NCBI GenBank assembly: GCA_036571765.1
Contig: BROE01000024.1
Location: forward strand, 5,829,048-5,893,047
Length of the DNA stretch: 64,000 nt
Direction: 5' to 3'
Source of the DNA: Plecoglossus altivelis
Taxonomy: Eukaryota; Chordata; Actinopteri; Osmeriformes; Plecoglossidae
The position numbers and the translations under genes are program-made. Shown here piece by piece: positions 1 to 13,502 of this stretch. Below the pieces are notes generated by a model. It worked only from the letters and a program-made list of their open reading frames with translations, was not told where the DNA came from and did not search any database. The first letter of the stretch is position 1. Every line of letters begins with the position of its first letter.

Positions 1-503
1 TGTGTCCGTCCGGATCTGTTTGCCTGAATGTTGTGAGGAATCCTCGAGTTGTGCAAAAGAGGCCATATTTCAGTATGCAAACTGTGAGTGCAAAAGCCCA
101 CTGCAGAACAAACACCAGGATGACCACTGCTGAGAGAGGCTTATGAAAACCCAGGACACCATTTGGCCTGAGGTCACGGCCTGGGTTTAGGTATCACTGC
201 AGCGAGATAAAAAATCATGACGTGCCTCTCTCTGCCTGTCAAAACCACCCAGAGAGAGACAGAGAGTGAGAAGGGGCAGAGAAGGGAGAAAGAGAGGAAG
301 ACAGCGAGACCAGCCACAGTCCCTACCTGTAAACAACAGGCTATATTACCTCAGCCACCCCCATTAGGAGAGCAGCCGGCCTCCTGGTAAACTGCTATCT
401 AAATGTGTGATATGGTAAATGGTAAGCAATGTGAATAATGTAAGGGATATAAATAATAGAGCCGTAATGGGAGGCAGTGCTGGCTCTGGGTGGTCTGCAG
501 AGA

Positions 504-853
504 ACACAGTCAAGCATCCCAGTCAAGCATCATAGCAAAGCATCACAGTCAAGCATCGTAGCTAAGCAACACAGTCAAGCATCACAGTTAAGCATCATAG
601 TCAAGCATCACAGTCAAGCATCACAATCAAGAATCGTAGCCAAGCATCACAGTCAAGCATCACAGTTAAGCATCACAGTCAAGCATCACAGTCAAGCATC
701 ATAGCCAAGCATCACAGTCAAGCATCATAGGCAAGCATCGTAGCCAATCATCATAGTCAAGCATCATAGTCAAGCATCATAACCAAGCATCATAGCCAAG
801 CATCATAGTCAAGCATCATAGCCAAGCATCATAGTCAAGCATCACAGCCAAGC
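504..853. repeat. 13-bp minisatellite, about 27 copies
   Basis: Tandem copies of a unit close to AAGCATCACAGTC, with variants in the second half (CATAGCC, CGTAGCC, CACAGTT). The array is stop-free in one frame because three 13-bp units make 39 bp, which gives a spurious 75-residue open frame. Copy-to-copy divergence is modest, so the array is not freshly expanded. Confidence 0.9.
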
Positions 854-2131
854 CCTACATAGGCCAATGTATGGACTGGATTAAAGAGGGTTCTATACAC
901 TCTGGCTGAACGGACGCATAGTTGATGTCCAGAGCCAGTGGTTTTGCCTGATGCTGGCCTGCATAAGCTCTGTCTCAGCTATGTCTCTGTCTAAGGCTCA
1001 GAGAACAATCACAAGGTCCCCTCTATGACATATTTGTTGACTTCCCAGAGTGACACAACAGTATGGAGAATTGTTGAATTTGATGACGATCGAGGGTTTT
1101 AGCAGTGGAGTAGTGGGAAGCCTGTTGCATGTGATGCTTAATCCAAAGGGAGGACTGAGAGGGGCCATGACTCATCAGTTCTTGGCTCTCCTGGGGGAAA
1201 CACCACCCCTCCACCCCGCCACGAACACCACCCTTCTTCAAAATCCCCTTGGTATCCTTTCTTCACATTAGAAAGGCCAATACAGGCTTTGACGGACACC
1301 ACCCATATCTCCCACATAAACACAAGCTTCTCTCAGTAAGGTTCTCACCTGTTTACGTGCAAGATGTGGAAGATACCTTTATAATCCTGACTGATTTCAA
1401 GCAGTGCTCTGCTATACAGGCATGAGTCAGGTCGAACTGAACTGTATGCGGTTGAACCGGGGTTTAACTGTTTGGCTAAGTCCCTTCATGACTGCAATAA
1501 TTCCTTCTCCTGTCTGAAGGTTTTGTAACCCTGTTGGATGGATTAGGCCGCCAGAACAATCATGCATACACACGTGTGCACACACACCCTAACACATACT
1601 CATACCCCAACACACAGACACCTACATGCACATACACACCTAGCGGCAGGGGGTTCTGTTGTTGGTCGTTGGTTTGGGGTAGTAGAAGGAGGACGGTTCT
1701 GCTGCTATTAAACACCAAGAACTTGTTCTACTTATTGCAGTTTCATGTAGCATGTGGGGTCCTTCATTACCCTTACCTGTCAAGGGTACACAACACTGTA
1801 CTGTCAGCCAACTGTCCTCTTCAATTCTTACCTTCTTACTGTTTTAGAGACTGTATTGCTGTTTTTTGAATCACGCACCAAAGCAAAACGTCTCATTCAT
1901 TACAGAGTGGTGGAACTCACTCTGTTGCGAACAGATTGACATGTCCCGAGGCTTTGCTCTTGAAGCACAATGGGAGTTTCACAATACAGTACGTGGAATC
2001 ACTACCCTGCAGTGTGGCCCCATGGTGTGTAAAGACACTTTTATTTGCTCCCTGCCAGCCGCTCCCAATACTTAAACATTAAACGCCAAGGCTAGACAAG
2101 ACGGGGAAAAAAACATTGAACTGCAGAATGG

Positions 2132-2214
2132 GGTGAAGCCCAAGCTGAGCGATGTGTTTGTGGGTGTTTGTTGGTGAAGCCCAAGCTGAGCGATGTGTTT
2201 GTGTGTTTGTTGGT
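2132..2214. repeat. 41-bp tandem duplication
   Basis: Two adjacent copies start with GGTGAAGCCCAAGCTGAGCG at 2,132 and 2,173. They differ mainly by one GT slip in the GT-rich tail. Confidence 0.85.
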
Positions 2215-2219
2215 GCAGT

Positions 2220-2280
2220 GGGATGGGGGGGGGGGGTATGGGGGGGTGGTATGGGGGGGGTGATATGAGGGGGGGTGGGG
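2220..2280 (+). repeat. G-run cluster with G-quadruplex potential
   Basis: Several runs of six or more G separated by short TAT or TGGT spacers on the plus strand. The pattern satisfies the usual four-tract quadruplex rule. Confidence 0.7.
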
Positions 2281-4250
2281 TGCTCCACCAGGTGAGTCAT
2301 GGTCAGGAAGGTAAGCTTCAAACCCAGTCACCCCCCTCACACAGAAAAGGAGCAGGTATATTACTACCATCATCTTGGCCATGTTACAACATTCCTTTCA
2401 ATTGTTGACTTATTACCTGAAAACCATTTAATTCATTCTATTTTTAACTCCTCCCCTATACTTTACCATCCAGGGAATTCTTGAGTGTTGGGTTTAGTTT
2501 GAAGACCTACCCAGTTTCAGTGAAAGAGGAAGGCACACTTTTGACACAACACCTGTCTGGGTAGAAGCCCCACCTATTAATTCAAGCAAACCCTAAATGA
2601 CTCAGACAAATTAAATGTAGACCCTTATATTGTGAGGTTGACAAAACAGAGGCCTGGATGCAAATCTGGCATGGCTTACAACATTAACTTTGCTTCAACA
2701 TGAGCAGTTTAATTTGCATTTTTAAGAAACCCCAGGACACTGATAATATCTTTGCAATACACTCAAGTGTCTGCCATTTCCCTTTGGGCCAAAATCATTC
2801 TAGGTTATAATTCTCACCTAAATCAAAACCAAACACCTTAACGGCATAATCAAACCAGGCTTAGAAGGCTACCATGCTACCCTGCACCCATCACACTAAC
2901 CACCTCCATGTCTGAGAGTCAGTGTGGTATGCTAACTTGGCTAATATGTTAGTCAAGTAGGCCTCTACTAAGTCAGCTCTTTTACTTCTACACTCTAATG
3001 AACTTGGTTATAAGTATTGGTTATGCTGTCTTTAGACATTAGGTTCAAGGTAACGTCTGAATTGTTACTTGTTTCCTTCTAAAATAAAATAGGATTTACA
3101 TCCTATTTTACTTCCTGATTCCCTGTCAGCATACTGTGATCACCTTTTCTCAGGGAGACTATGATAAGCATTTTGGTGTTTACCATGCCAATAGAAACAA
3201 CACCAATAAACAACACACAGAGGGATAAGTTGATATTGACTCCTTAACACTGCGAATATAAACTTAGGATTGATCAGCTGTCAACAGCTAAAATGTGACA
3301 CCTGCTGACATTGCAGTTCACACACTGATACTATAACATGCCCTGTCAAATGTTAAAGTGAGCATACAGACTAACCTCTAACTGATGAACTGTCAGTTGA
3401 GAACCGGGATTACGAGTGTGTTAGCATGTCTGAATATGGGTTTGCGTGTGTGTGGTTCCTTCATGTTCTTGCCCTTCCGGTAAACAGCATGAGAGCAGGT
3501 GATGAGGCAAGTGACTAATAGTGTGGAGGCGGGGCTGTCTGTGTGGAAGGGCAGGTAGGCTGGCTGGCTGGGAACAGTTGAGAGCTGAATGAGGAGATGG
3601 TGTTGAAGGGGAAGATGAACTTGTGTAGTAGCGAACTGTTGCCACACCCTCCCACACTACACACACACACACCTTCCAAAGTCCCCCTCCCCGCCTCTAA
3701 AAACACACACGGACAAACTTTAACACGCTCTTGTACTTAAACATACACACACAGACATGAAACTCTAATTTCAAGACCTTTGAGTCTCCTCAGTCACTTC
3801 AAATGAACCAAACCCTTTCATGATGCTCCGTGAAAACATGACTGTTTGCAGACAAATAGCAATCTTTGAGTGCTCATCCCTTTTCTATCATTTGTGGTTG
3901 GTATGCAGTTGTCAATATGAGCCAGGCCATGGATGAGAAACTATGACGGTGTGTATGTGGATGAGGTTTGACCTGTATACCAGTGAAAAGCTTCTTTGAT
4001 GCCTGATTAGTGACGGGGTGATGAAATATTGTCTGGTCTGTGTCTGGGTGTCTGACACTTGTTGACATTCGACTGTACATGTTCATCTTTGGACCTTTGT
4101 TCCGGGCAGGGCGATAAAGTGTGAGGAGTGGGTGAACGCCCACTTCTAGTACTGACAAACTGACAAGGCTTGCATATCAAACTCGGGCATCTCCCCTTTA
4201 GTGTTGGAGAGCCCACTCCTTCTCTTCCTCTTTAAGTGTGTACAGAAGAT

Positions 4251-4498
4251 CTGTCTGTCTGTCTGTCTGTCTTTCAGTCTGTCGGACTGTCGGTTAGTCT
4301 GTTGGTCTGTCTGTCTGTCTCTCTGTCTGTCGGTCTGTCTGTCGGTCTGTTGGACTGTCGGTCAGTTGGTCTGTCGGTCAGTCTGTCTCTGTCTGTTTGT
4401 GTCTGTGTGTGTCTGTCTGTGACTGTCTGTCTTTCTGTCTGTCTGTCTCTCTGCCTGTCTGCCTGCCTGCCTGCCTGTCTGTCTGTCTGTCTGTCTGT
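4251..4498. repeat. CTGT-type microsatellite, degenerate
   Basis: About 250 bp of CTGT tetranucleotides interrupted by CGGT, TTGGT and CTCT variants, ending in GCCT and then CTGT units. The 73- and 103-residue frames through it are artefacts of the repeat. Confidence 0.9.
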
Positions 4499-7400
4499 GC
4501 ACTGCAGACAAAGCCCAGCTTCAGCGGCTCCGGCTGAGAGAGCGTGACTATCGATCGGGGGCTACTGCCATCGATTGCTGTGTTCCTCCAGCTGATGTCA
4601 TTGTGTTCTCTTGTTATCTGTCACAGCGTTGTCTGAGGCCTGTCCCTGCACACACACACACCCACATGCACACACACATGCATAGAAACACACTCAGGCA
4701 CACATAAGCTTGGGAACACACCCAGGCACACACATATATATATATAAACAGTCACAGAAGCAAGCATGTTCTTTCACAGTCTTTCAGGATCACCGTGGAG
4801 GGAGCACGGAGCCCCTCCTTCTAGCTGAGCCTCACAGAGCAGTAAGCTGGGAGTAATCCTGTTGCGGCCCGGAAAACAAGCCCTGAGGAACGAAATACAT
4901 TTCAACAATTCCAAAAAACAACAACTTGAAACATGATTTCAGGTGTGTGAGTGTGCGTGTGGAGGAGGGGCTGGCGTGGCCATTCAACAGGCTCTGAGGG
5001 ACTGCAGTAGGACTGCTCAGTGAGGTGCGTTGGTGGAGTCAACGCCAGTGCGCTCACTTATCTTAGCTTGCTTTGTGCAGTCGGGGGAAAACACCTTGCC
5101 CTTTATCTTTACGGCCTCAGAGAAGTCTGGAAGGTCCACGACTCATCAGGCAGGAGAGAGGGAGAGAGGGAGGGGATGGATGGTTTAAAGCTTTGTGCAG
5201 TACTACTGTGTGTGTGTGTGTGATGTGGTGGTGTGTGCATCGTGCGGGTGCAAGGTGGGGGCGGGCGATTCCATAAGTTAAGTCTATAAAGGTGTGGAGA
5301 TCAGAGACTGATGGATCACAGAGGACTCTACAGGTGCTACCTGTCTGAGGAAACACGCTGTCTGGCCTTTCCCGTGCCGTGGGTGCTGAAAGTACAGCGC
5401 ACAAAGCTGCACTATCTTTGTACTGACACGTCATAATGAGAAGGCTTCAGTACAAACTCTTGCCACTGACCCTCATTCAAACATCATCTTCAAATAAGAT
5501 CTTGAAGTATTGGGACTGATAGGAATTGGTAGAATGGAATCTGAGACTTCTAAGTACGTTTTGCCATTCGAACCCCAACGTGTGTCTGTAGTGGTGAAAC
5601 AGTGAGACATGCGGGGGTGATTTACACAACTCTCATTCTAACATGGACATTTAGAGTCCATGTTCTGTCTTTTTTTCTCCTGAAGCTGTTGTCTGTCAGA
5701 CAAACGTTCCGGAGGTCGATGGCGGTTGCCTCGCCAAACTAAGAGGGGCCCGTTTCCGCCGTGAGACTCGGGACTGAGCCGTGAGACTCTGCCACATCCT
5801 CCCCTTACAGCGCACCCTGAAAACTGACAAGGACCTGTGTAAAAAGGCACCCACGTGCTACATTGTAGAGATGGCCCTCCACCAGACTGGACTACTAGGC
5901 ATACAAATGTGTTGAATTTTTGGTCTCCTGAAAGTCTTTTCGTAAAATCCTAAAACGTTCCAAATTCTGCAGTCCATTGCTTCTTGGTCATCACGTTCCA
6001 GACTGACTGGATCCGTATTTCCAAATGTGGATCCTGTATGTGTATTGATTCATGTCCAACACAATTTATTTAATATGTCAATTATTTGACCATTCTCAAA
6101 CAGAATGGTTGAGCGATGAATTCCCATTTTTAGACAAAATCATTGGAGATACAGTGGGAGGATTGTGATGCTTCTTGTGTGCCCATGTACACACTGTGTA
6201 TGTGTGCATCTCTGTCTAATACAGTTAAGTGATTGCAGTAGAGTTGTGATGTAGACTGCTGTGTTTTATGCATACTCCCTTTCTGTTTGCCTGCCTGCCT
6301 GCCTGCCTGCCTGCCTGCTTGCCTGAGTATTTGTCTGTCTGCCTTCAGTCTGTCTGGGGGTATGGAGGGTCAAACACCCCCCCCCCCCCCGTAGGTCAGG
6401 GTTGAAATAACGTGCCGCATGATGCAGAACAGGCCAACGGGAAGCTGTTATGCTCAGACTGACCAATCAGATCTCAGTTTGGAGCCATTCTATCTGACTA
6501 ACACTGAGTGTGACCCCTGGGGTCAGACACCATTTGTATCCCCATGCAGAGCATCTTTGATGTGAGACGTGAAGCACCTTGACTTCCTCTGAAAACAGGC
6601 TGAATGGCAGTTACACACAGTGAACATCCCCTGCTGACGTCTCAGCCCTTCGAAAATATGATCCTAATCCTGTTCCTTGGTATCTGTTATTTCTTTGTGT
6701 TTAATTTGACCTTTTCTACTGACTGTTGATAGACAAACAAAGCAGTTTAATAGCACCATCAATATGTGACAGCTTTTGGGAACTTAACAGAAAGTGCACC
6801 AGCGAAGAGTGGCATTTTGACACCTCGGGTAAACATGCTTTGAAGGGAAAAGTTCACTTTATAATCTGATGCTGATATCATTATCAGCGGATGGTAAAGT
6901 AATATCCATCATTTTAAGAGACTTCAAAACGATCATATCAATTCAAATATTCCTGTTTCTGAAAACGGTTCTCCGGCACAGACAGGTTTGTTGAGTTGGC
7001 TGGTACAGAGGGGACTGAAGGAGCAGCTATGCTGCCAGCAAGGTCTTCTGCAGCAGCGGTCGTCTCTCATACAGGAAGATTGCATTGGGAAGGGCGGGCA
7101 ACTGAATAACTCTAATACTGGTGTGATGAGTGTGTGGGGATTGCGGTCGGCGTCCTTGTGCGTGATGAAGCTGGCAGGCGGGGGCAGGTTAGCCCCTCCT
7201 CACTCCTTCCCATGATTCCCTTTCATCAGAACATCTCAACTAGACAAGGGGGAGGGGGGAGATGCGGAGATGGATTGAGGGGAAGAGAGGGAGAGAGAAT
7301 ACCGTCTGACAATTTCTTTGTTTCCTTGAAAGGCAGAGAGGAGTCATTTGGCCAGTACCCTTTGCTGTTCATAGTCACAATGAAAGTTCTCATCAATGCA

Positions 7401-8559
7401 ACTATACCAAGTTCAAGTCTGTTTTTCCCATCTTGTAATACAACAGAGCAGAATGTGGCAACGCCTCGCCGTAAGGTTACATGACCTAACATGGGTAAGT
7501 GAATGTTTCAAAGGGGGAGTTGAAGGTTGTGTCACCAAAATAAGATCAATACTGACATCCACTTCCTTGTGATAAGCCTCTCCTCTCCATAGCAAGTTTT
7601 GCCAGCGAAGGCGCTTGTACCGCAAAAATTAAAAACCACAGTGCTGTTAGAATAGGTATTGCTTTGCAGTTACATAGTAATTCATGTAACTGTTAATGTA
7701 AAGTGTTGCCCAGTTTTTGTGTTAGAGAAGGTTGCCAGTACCAGAACCAACAGATAAGAGCGGGTCCAACAGGGGGCACTGGGGGGCCAATACATGGATC
7801 TGGGTTTGATTGGTGAGTCTGATGAACCTTCTCCTTTAGCATTTTATAATGACTATCTAGCCAGTCTAGAGGGAACACAGCAGGTGACTTTTTTGTCCAA
7901 AGAAATAAGTCCCATTTCTTGTGAAAATCGTTTTTCCTGCACTCTTGACCACAATGGTGGTTGCAGTCAGAACCAATGAAATGTCAAGAAGACTCTGACA
8001 TCCAATCAGATGCTGATTGCCCTCCTGGGTAGTTCGGCCGATTGGGTAATCAGGAGGTGAAGTGAAGAGAGCTATTTCCAGGATCCAGATTTCTCCTCTA
8101 CCCCCCACCCCCAACCCCTCCACCTCCTCACCTTGCACCCCACACAAGCCAATAGAACATGAATGCTAGTAACTCACATGGTGAGCTAGAGGATGCAATA
8201 ACAGATCTAAATTTCAGCATAATATATCAACCCAGGATTAACGTCAGACAGACACACAGGTCTGATGTTTATAGAACAATAACTACTTCTCTTTCTGGCA
8301 GAAACATAACAGGCTTCTCCTAGAATGTCGGTTGCGAATGGATGGAATGACAGGCCCTTCAACGTGATAGGGTATTTATTCCTGCAAACAAACAGAACAT
8401 TTGTCAGCGATTTATGGATGAAAACAGTTGAAGAGACGTAACCAAAAGAGAGGAGACGAGGAAGGTAAGACTGAGCGACTGGAATGGGGGGAGAGCCAGA
8501 CGGATAAACAAGGTAGGGGCGGTGGACAGACCAAGTTATCCAACCCCTTTGGTCATTTG

Positions 8560-8790
8560 TGATTCACCGTTCCTGTGACAAAGACAAATTAGGCAAAGAC
8601 AGACTGGGGACGCTTCAACAGCGAGCGACCCTCCAACACCAATTAGCAGATTGATTACGCGGCTGAGAGGAACGGACGCTTGTCACTCAGCGCTGCACAA
8701 GGGGAGCGACAGGAAGGAGCGGGCATGGATCTACCTGGAATGCCGGGGGAACAAGAGCAGGTTTCAGGAGCTCTTTAGAGGTGCGCTGAT
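8560..8790. promoter_or_regulatory. Candidate conserved non-coding element A
   Basis: Non-repetitive stretch between simple-repeat DNA. It contains homeodomain cores in close order (ATTAG at about 8,642 and TTGATTA at about 8,651) and an ACAAAG SOX/TCF-like motif upstream near 8,579. There is no coding potential. The call rests on texture and position in the shh-rnf32 interval only; no alignment was available. Confidence 0.22.
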
Positions 8791-9412
8791 CCATAGGGCT
8801 CTTGTAGCACTCCACGCCGCAACGCCGCGTCACACAAATAGGTGCAAATACCAGCACGCCACACGAACACACACCCCCCCCCCCCCCCTCCCTCAAATAC
8901 CGCTTAAACACCAGAAACACAACAAACTGCCAAATCTGCGAGGGCTGGAGAGATTGACCTTCTCCAGTTCACACAGGCCCAGGTTCTGAGCTAAGGGGCT
9001 GTTGCTGGGGTTCCTATCTTACTGCCTAGTCAGATGTCTATCCAGGCCTGCTGAAACTGGGATCTGGGAAGGTTTGGCCTGGGACTGAAGAATGTAGCAA
9101 ATGAAAGTGTGCAGGTATGAAAAAGTGATCTGATGTATAGAGAATTGAATCAGAATGTATCTTATTCATATGATTCTTCTGCTGGCAGATGTGGCACAAA
9201 GAAACTGCAGGGATATTCAAGGTGTTGCTTTATTGTATTTTGCAGGGACACTTGTTTTCAGATCATTCCTTGTGTTTAAATGCAACATGCTCGGTGCCAT
9301 ATTTGTTCCCAGGGAAAAACTAGTAACGACAGTAAATGAAATCCAATCCAATCAGGTTATACACAAGTGTGTGTATGTAATTGCATGCCATGCGAAGCAC
9401 TTGATTTTGTAC

Positions 9413-9600
9413 GTGTGCGTGTGTATGTGTGTGTATGAATGTGTACATGTGTATGAATGTGTATGTGTGTATGAATGTGTACATGTGTATGAATGTGTAT
9501 GTGTGTATGAATGTGTACATGCGTCTGAATGTGTATGTGTGTGGGCATATGTACATGCGTCTGAATGTGTATGTGCGTGGGCGTGTGTGTGTGTGTATGA
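9413..9600. repeat. GT-rich minisatellite
   Basis: Repeated blocks of GTGTATGAATGTGTACAT and GTGTATGAATGTGTATGT, together about 36 bp and repeated about three times, then degenerate GTGT. Because the period is a multiple of three without stops, frames stay open on both strands (151 and 111 residues). These are not genes. Confidence 0.85.
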
Positions 9601-10019
9601 GATCCTCTAGACTCCTAAGGACCAGACAGTGTGCTGCAGTTTTGGAGGGTGACATACTGGTTTGCCTTCATTTAGCAAGGACACTCCAACAGCAAGGGCA
9701 TCAGGTAAATAAACGCCAGGCGCTAAAATTAGTGCTGCCTGACAGATGCAAAGGCACAGTCCTCGACCATGGAAGGAGAGTTTGTCATTTTATTCAACAT
9801 AGCAACGGTTTCTTATTTAGAACAGCAAACTCGCTCGTGGCCTGATATGCATGTTGGTAACCGTTAATGTACAGCCTTCGACCAACGCGCAAACATGCTG
9901 CAGGACTGCTAGTCTAGTCTTCTCTGCAATGCTCGCGCTTGAGAAGAAAAAGGGCACAATTTGATTTGGGCTTGAAGAGGGGAGGGGTAGACTGTTATGT
10001 TGTGTTTCTCCACCTCAGC

Positions 10020-10260
10020 CTTGAAATATATGCTCCACAGTCTCTCCTAACAGGATGAGAGGATGACATCACCCCCGTATTCAAAATACCCATAAGAAAT
10101 AATGAAAAAAAGGGGAGGAAACAGAATCAATTTGTTAGATTAAACATTTCTCATGCAGCCTTGTGATTTAAAAGGCCTCGCTGGCTGCGGCAGCCTGATA
10201 CTTTGCATTCTGTCAATCGAACCCTGAGCCCGGACTTTATCATTATGGTCTGCAGACACA
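10020..10260. promoter_or_regulatory. Candidate conserved non-coding element B
   Basis: Non-repetitive, mixed-composition stretch with a CRE-like TGACATCA (about 10,065), ACAGAATCAATTTG, a forkhead-type TTAAACA (about 10,140) and a GC-rich GGCTGCGGCAGCC palindrome-like block (about 10,183-10,195). No repeat or coding signal was seen. This is a low-confidence inference from texture and from the position upstream of rnf32. Confidence 0.22.
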
Positions 10261-10946
10261 GGAAGGTCAAAAGCTTGTTAAAAGTCAAGATTCAAATTTC
10301 TCAATCCCAACACTTGTGCTGGGTTGCCAACATGTACTCTTTCAGTGAATGGGTTTTCACAGATGTGTGTTTGTGTGTGTGTGTGTGTTCTGTACATTGT
10401 ACACTGGTTGACCTCTCAATGGAAAGATTGGAATGCATCCATTATTGTAAGGTTTCTGACACTGTTCTCCATCTGAATGTCACCGTCATCAAACTAGGAC
10501 ACTGCATGGATGATCTCCATCAAAAGTGTATATCACTGTGTCAAAATGGAGTCCTGTCAGAATTTAGAGCACAACCTGCAGCATCTATGCTTCATTCCCT
10601 GAAAGTCAACCCCTGGAGTAGCATGTTTTTGTTACATTCGAATCCTCGCCAAAGTGTCAAGCGGGGTCATCACAATAAACATTTTTCCCTGCCTCCTCAA
10701 TGAGACTTCTTTAGTCATCTCCTTTCATGCACCTCCCAAAAGACGTGCGGATGGACGCCTCACCGGAGCAGCTAAGCTGTTGCTAGCAGACATGGTCTGT
10801 TATGAACCTGGGCCTTTTCAGTCAACAGCACCTATCTGCAGAGGGAAAAGAAAACTGAAAAAAGGCATCCAGATTGACGTTCTCCTCGGTTGTTTTCCTT
10901 TGTAACTGTCCTGCGGAACACACCTTCCTGCAAGCTTCCCGTTGTG

Positions 10947-10947
<1 letters not shown>

Positions 10948-10993
<46 letters not shown>
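10948..10993. repeat. (AC)n microsatellite, about 23 units
   Basis: Uninterrupted AC dinucleotide run. Confidence 0.95.
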
Positions 10994-10995
<2 letters not shown>

Positions 10996-13442
10996 CTTGC
11001 ACACAAACAAGCTCACAGGTCTGCCATGTCTGGAGATAATTAAAGCTAAAAGGTGAAAAGCACTTTATCAAAATGAATGGATGAAACATTACAGACTCTA
11101 CTCATTATCAGAACAACTGTACTCTGGAGGCTCCTGTGAAGATGAGGACGCATCCACCCAGAGCACGTAATCTCTAACTGGATTTAATTGCTAGTTGGTG
11201 TGTGTGTGTGTGTGTATCTGTGTGTGAGTGAGAGAGAGAGAGAACTTGTGTATGTGATTGTGCAGAGGGGGGATTACCATCCATGTTATGAAGGGGTAAA
11301 CACGATACTTTAGTTCCATGCTGCCTTCCTCACATGTGGTTTTCCAATCTGAGGCCATCTATCCTGCATCTGCCTCTTAAAAGACGAGAGCTTAGAAATA
11401 GCGTATTAATTATACCTGTGCGGTTAAACACTGTCTGGAGTTATCAGAGTGGCAACACATTTTAATTTTTGCCCCTTCGGTATATCTGTATATATTTTTT
11501 TGTCGTTTGAGGCCAGTTGCAGGACCAGACTTGTTTACCTGTCTGTTCGGAGGTGTTCAGTGTTGTAATAGATCCTGGAAAGGACGTGCCTTGTATTTCC
11601 AACTAAACAATGACCCTCTCTGTGCAATCCAAAGAAAACCAAATGAGTTCTACTAAACTTAGGGTTATCTAGTTGTTCCCTCACCATGTACAGATCACAC
11701 CTGCATTCAGATATTTACAATAACAGCATTTATACAATGATATTAATTATAAGAAAACATGACTCCAGTTCAAGTTTCATTGATTAGGGGTATCAATGAC
11801 ACGTGTTTGCTGTGGATACTGCTACTTGTCTTGCATATGCTATTAGTTCTAAATACATATGGAGTATATGGACGAATTGAATGTTACAAAACACCAAAAG
11901 TAGTGCAGCTAGTGATGTTTGAGGACATGGGGAAACCAGGATAGGACTGGGATTGCAGTCTAGCCACCTGAGGTCAAACAAGCATCAGGACAGCAGGTTG
12001 CCAGATCAAGTGTGGCCATCTCAGGGCTAATCTTTGGTACTATCGTGCAAAGAATTATGGACATTATGTGAAAAGAAAAACTGTTGTCCACTTGCAATGT
12101 GATCACAGAAATATTCCTGTTCAATACAGTTTCCTAGGCTCCCTTTTTTCACTTGGTTGGCCTTCGTAAGCTATACTTGGTTTATTTCTGATCTCCAACT
12201 GCTGTGTTGCTCTAGGGGAATGGAGCTAGTCTAATGCGCAGGTATCAGGAGGAATTACAGGAGTGCTCCTGTACACAGTCAGACACTTTCTTGTGGCGAG
12301 CTAAATGAAGCTGCAGATGTAGAGACCGTCTGAAGTCTTCATGGAAGACCATGTCTCCTTCTTCATGTTCTCTGCTTAGCGACTTTGAAGACAGGATGTG
12401 TTTCAAAAGTCATTTAAACCAGCTTAATAATTGTAAGTCTTAGGCACATGTTTGTTTACTGTATGTTATTTGGTTACCAAATGGGAATGTTATACAACCC
12501 TTTCTGCTGCTCTACAGACAAACTCAAACTATCGAACTATCTACAGCAACTCTGTGGCTATGTAACAACTGGTTCAAGTTCTATGGATTTATGCGAAGTT
12601 GTATTTATTGTCCAACATTAGTTGATAGCATCCGGAGGAACCCTCAGAACTTTATTATGATTGATTTCCCAACTCTTTAATGAACATAACCTCTAATTGC
12701 TTAGAGGAAGAGTGATTACTCAAATTGCGTCATGAGGCCATCGATGCCAGCCTGTTTGGAGCCAACCACTCTAAAATCCCTGTTTTCTTGTTTGAGTTGT
12801 CTTCACAATGACTCTACTGAACTCACTATGGCACAGTCTGATAGGGACTAAAGTTAATGAAATTATAAATCTGAAAAAAGAATAATTGGCAACGCATTTT
12901 TGCATCCGGAAAAACGACTGTAAGCACTTCTGAATCTCCCAGCTTCATGTTTTATCTTAGGTCATGTTTTTTATTAGTCATTATTGAATTGTTAAACCTG
13001 TTTAAAGGGGAATATAATTCTTTGTTTTAATCAATGTCCCCATGTATCACAATATACGTTCACTCCTTAGGTTAGGATCCCAAAGTAATGCAAAGGGATG
13101 CATTTTTGCTTCTTCCATGTCCTCTAGTTTTTCGGATCCATTTAGGAGTTGTGTCCAACTTGTAATAAGACTAGAATATACTTCCTGCGTGATGTTAATG
13201 CAACTGTGAACGCAGGTGGGAAGCTGCAACCGTTCTCTGCAGGCACAGCATTCCTCATTCCTCCCTCCGTTCTCCTCCCTTCTTCCCTCTTCCCCACCTC
13301 CTCTCACCTCCCTCTGTCAAACGAGGGGAACCAGGGCTTCGTCTTGTAGCTGTGCCAGGTTGTCACTCCATGCCAGGACTGCAGAGACAGCTTCAAGCTC
13401 CTTGACAAACTTTCTCCGTCAAACGTGTGACAAGAGTTATGC

Positions 13443-13443
<1 letters not shown>

Positions 13444-13493
<50 letters not shown>
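13444..13493. repeat. (CT)n microsatellite
   Basis: About 25 perfect CT units followed by CTAT and degenerate CTCT sequence. Confidence 0.95.

Positions 13494-13502
<9 letters not shown>

Larger units (their letters stand above)
1..8559. other. Gene desert, left part (no gene seen)
   Basis: No open frame here has a recognisable domain, splice-site context or protein-like composition; the longer frames run through repeats. The block holds a 13-bp minisatellite (504-853), a CA-rich stretch near 1,565-1,640, a 41-bp tandem pair (2,132-2,214), a G-run cluster (2,220-2,280), a CTGT-type array (4,251-4,498), CA and TA repeats near 4,650-4,745, a GCCT array near 6,286-6,340 and a C-run at about 6,379. 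By synteny this is inferred to be part of the regulatory interval between shh and rnf32, but no individual element in it is identified. Confidence 0.6.

Noticed and set aside
10203..10703. 166-codon plus-strand open frame
   Set aside because: Composition is Cys/His/Ser-rich without a pattern, it includes a GT repeat (CLCVCVC), and there is no similarity to any family I know.
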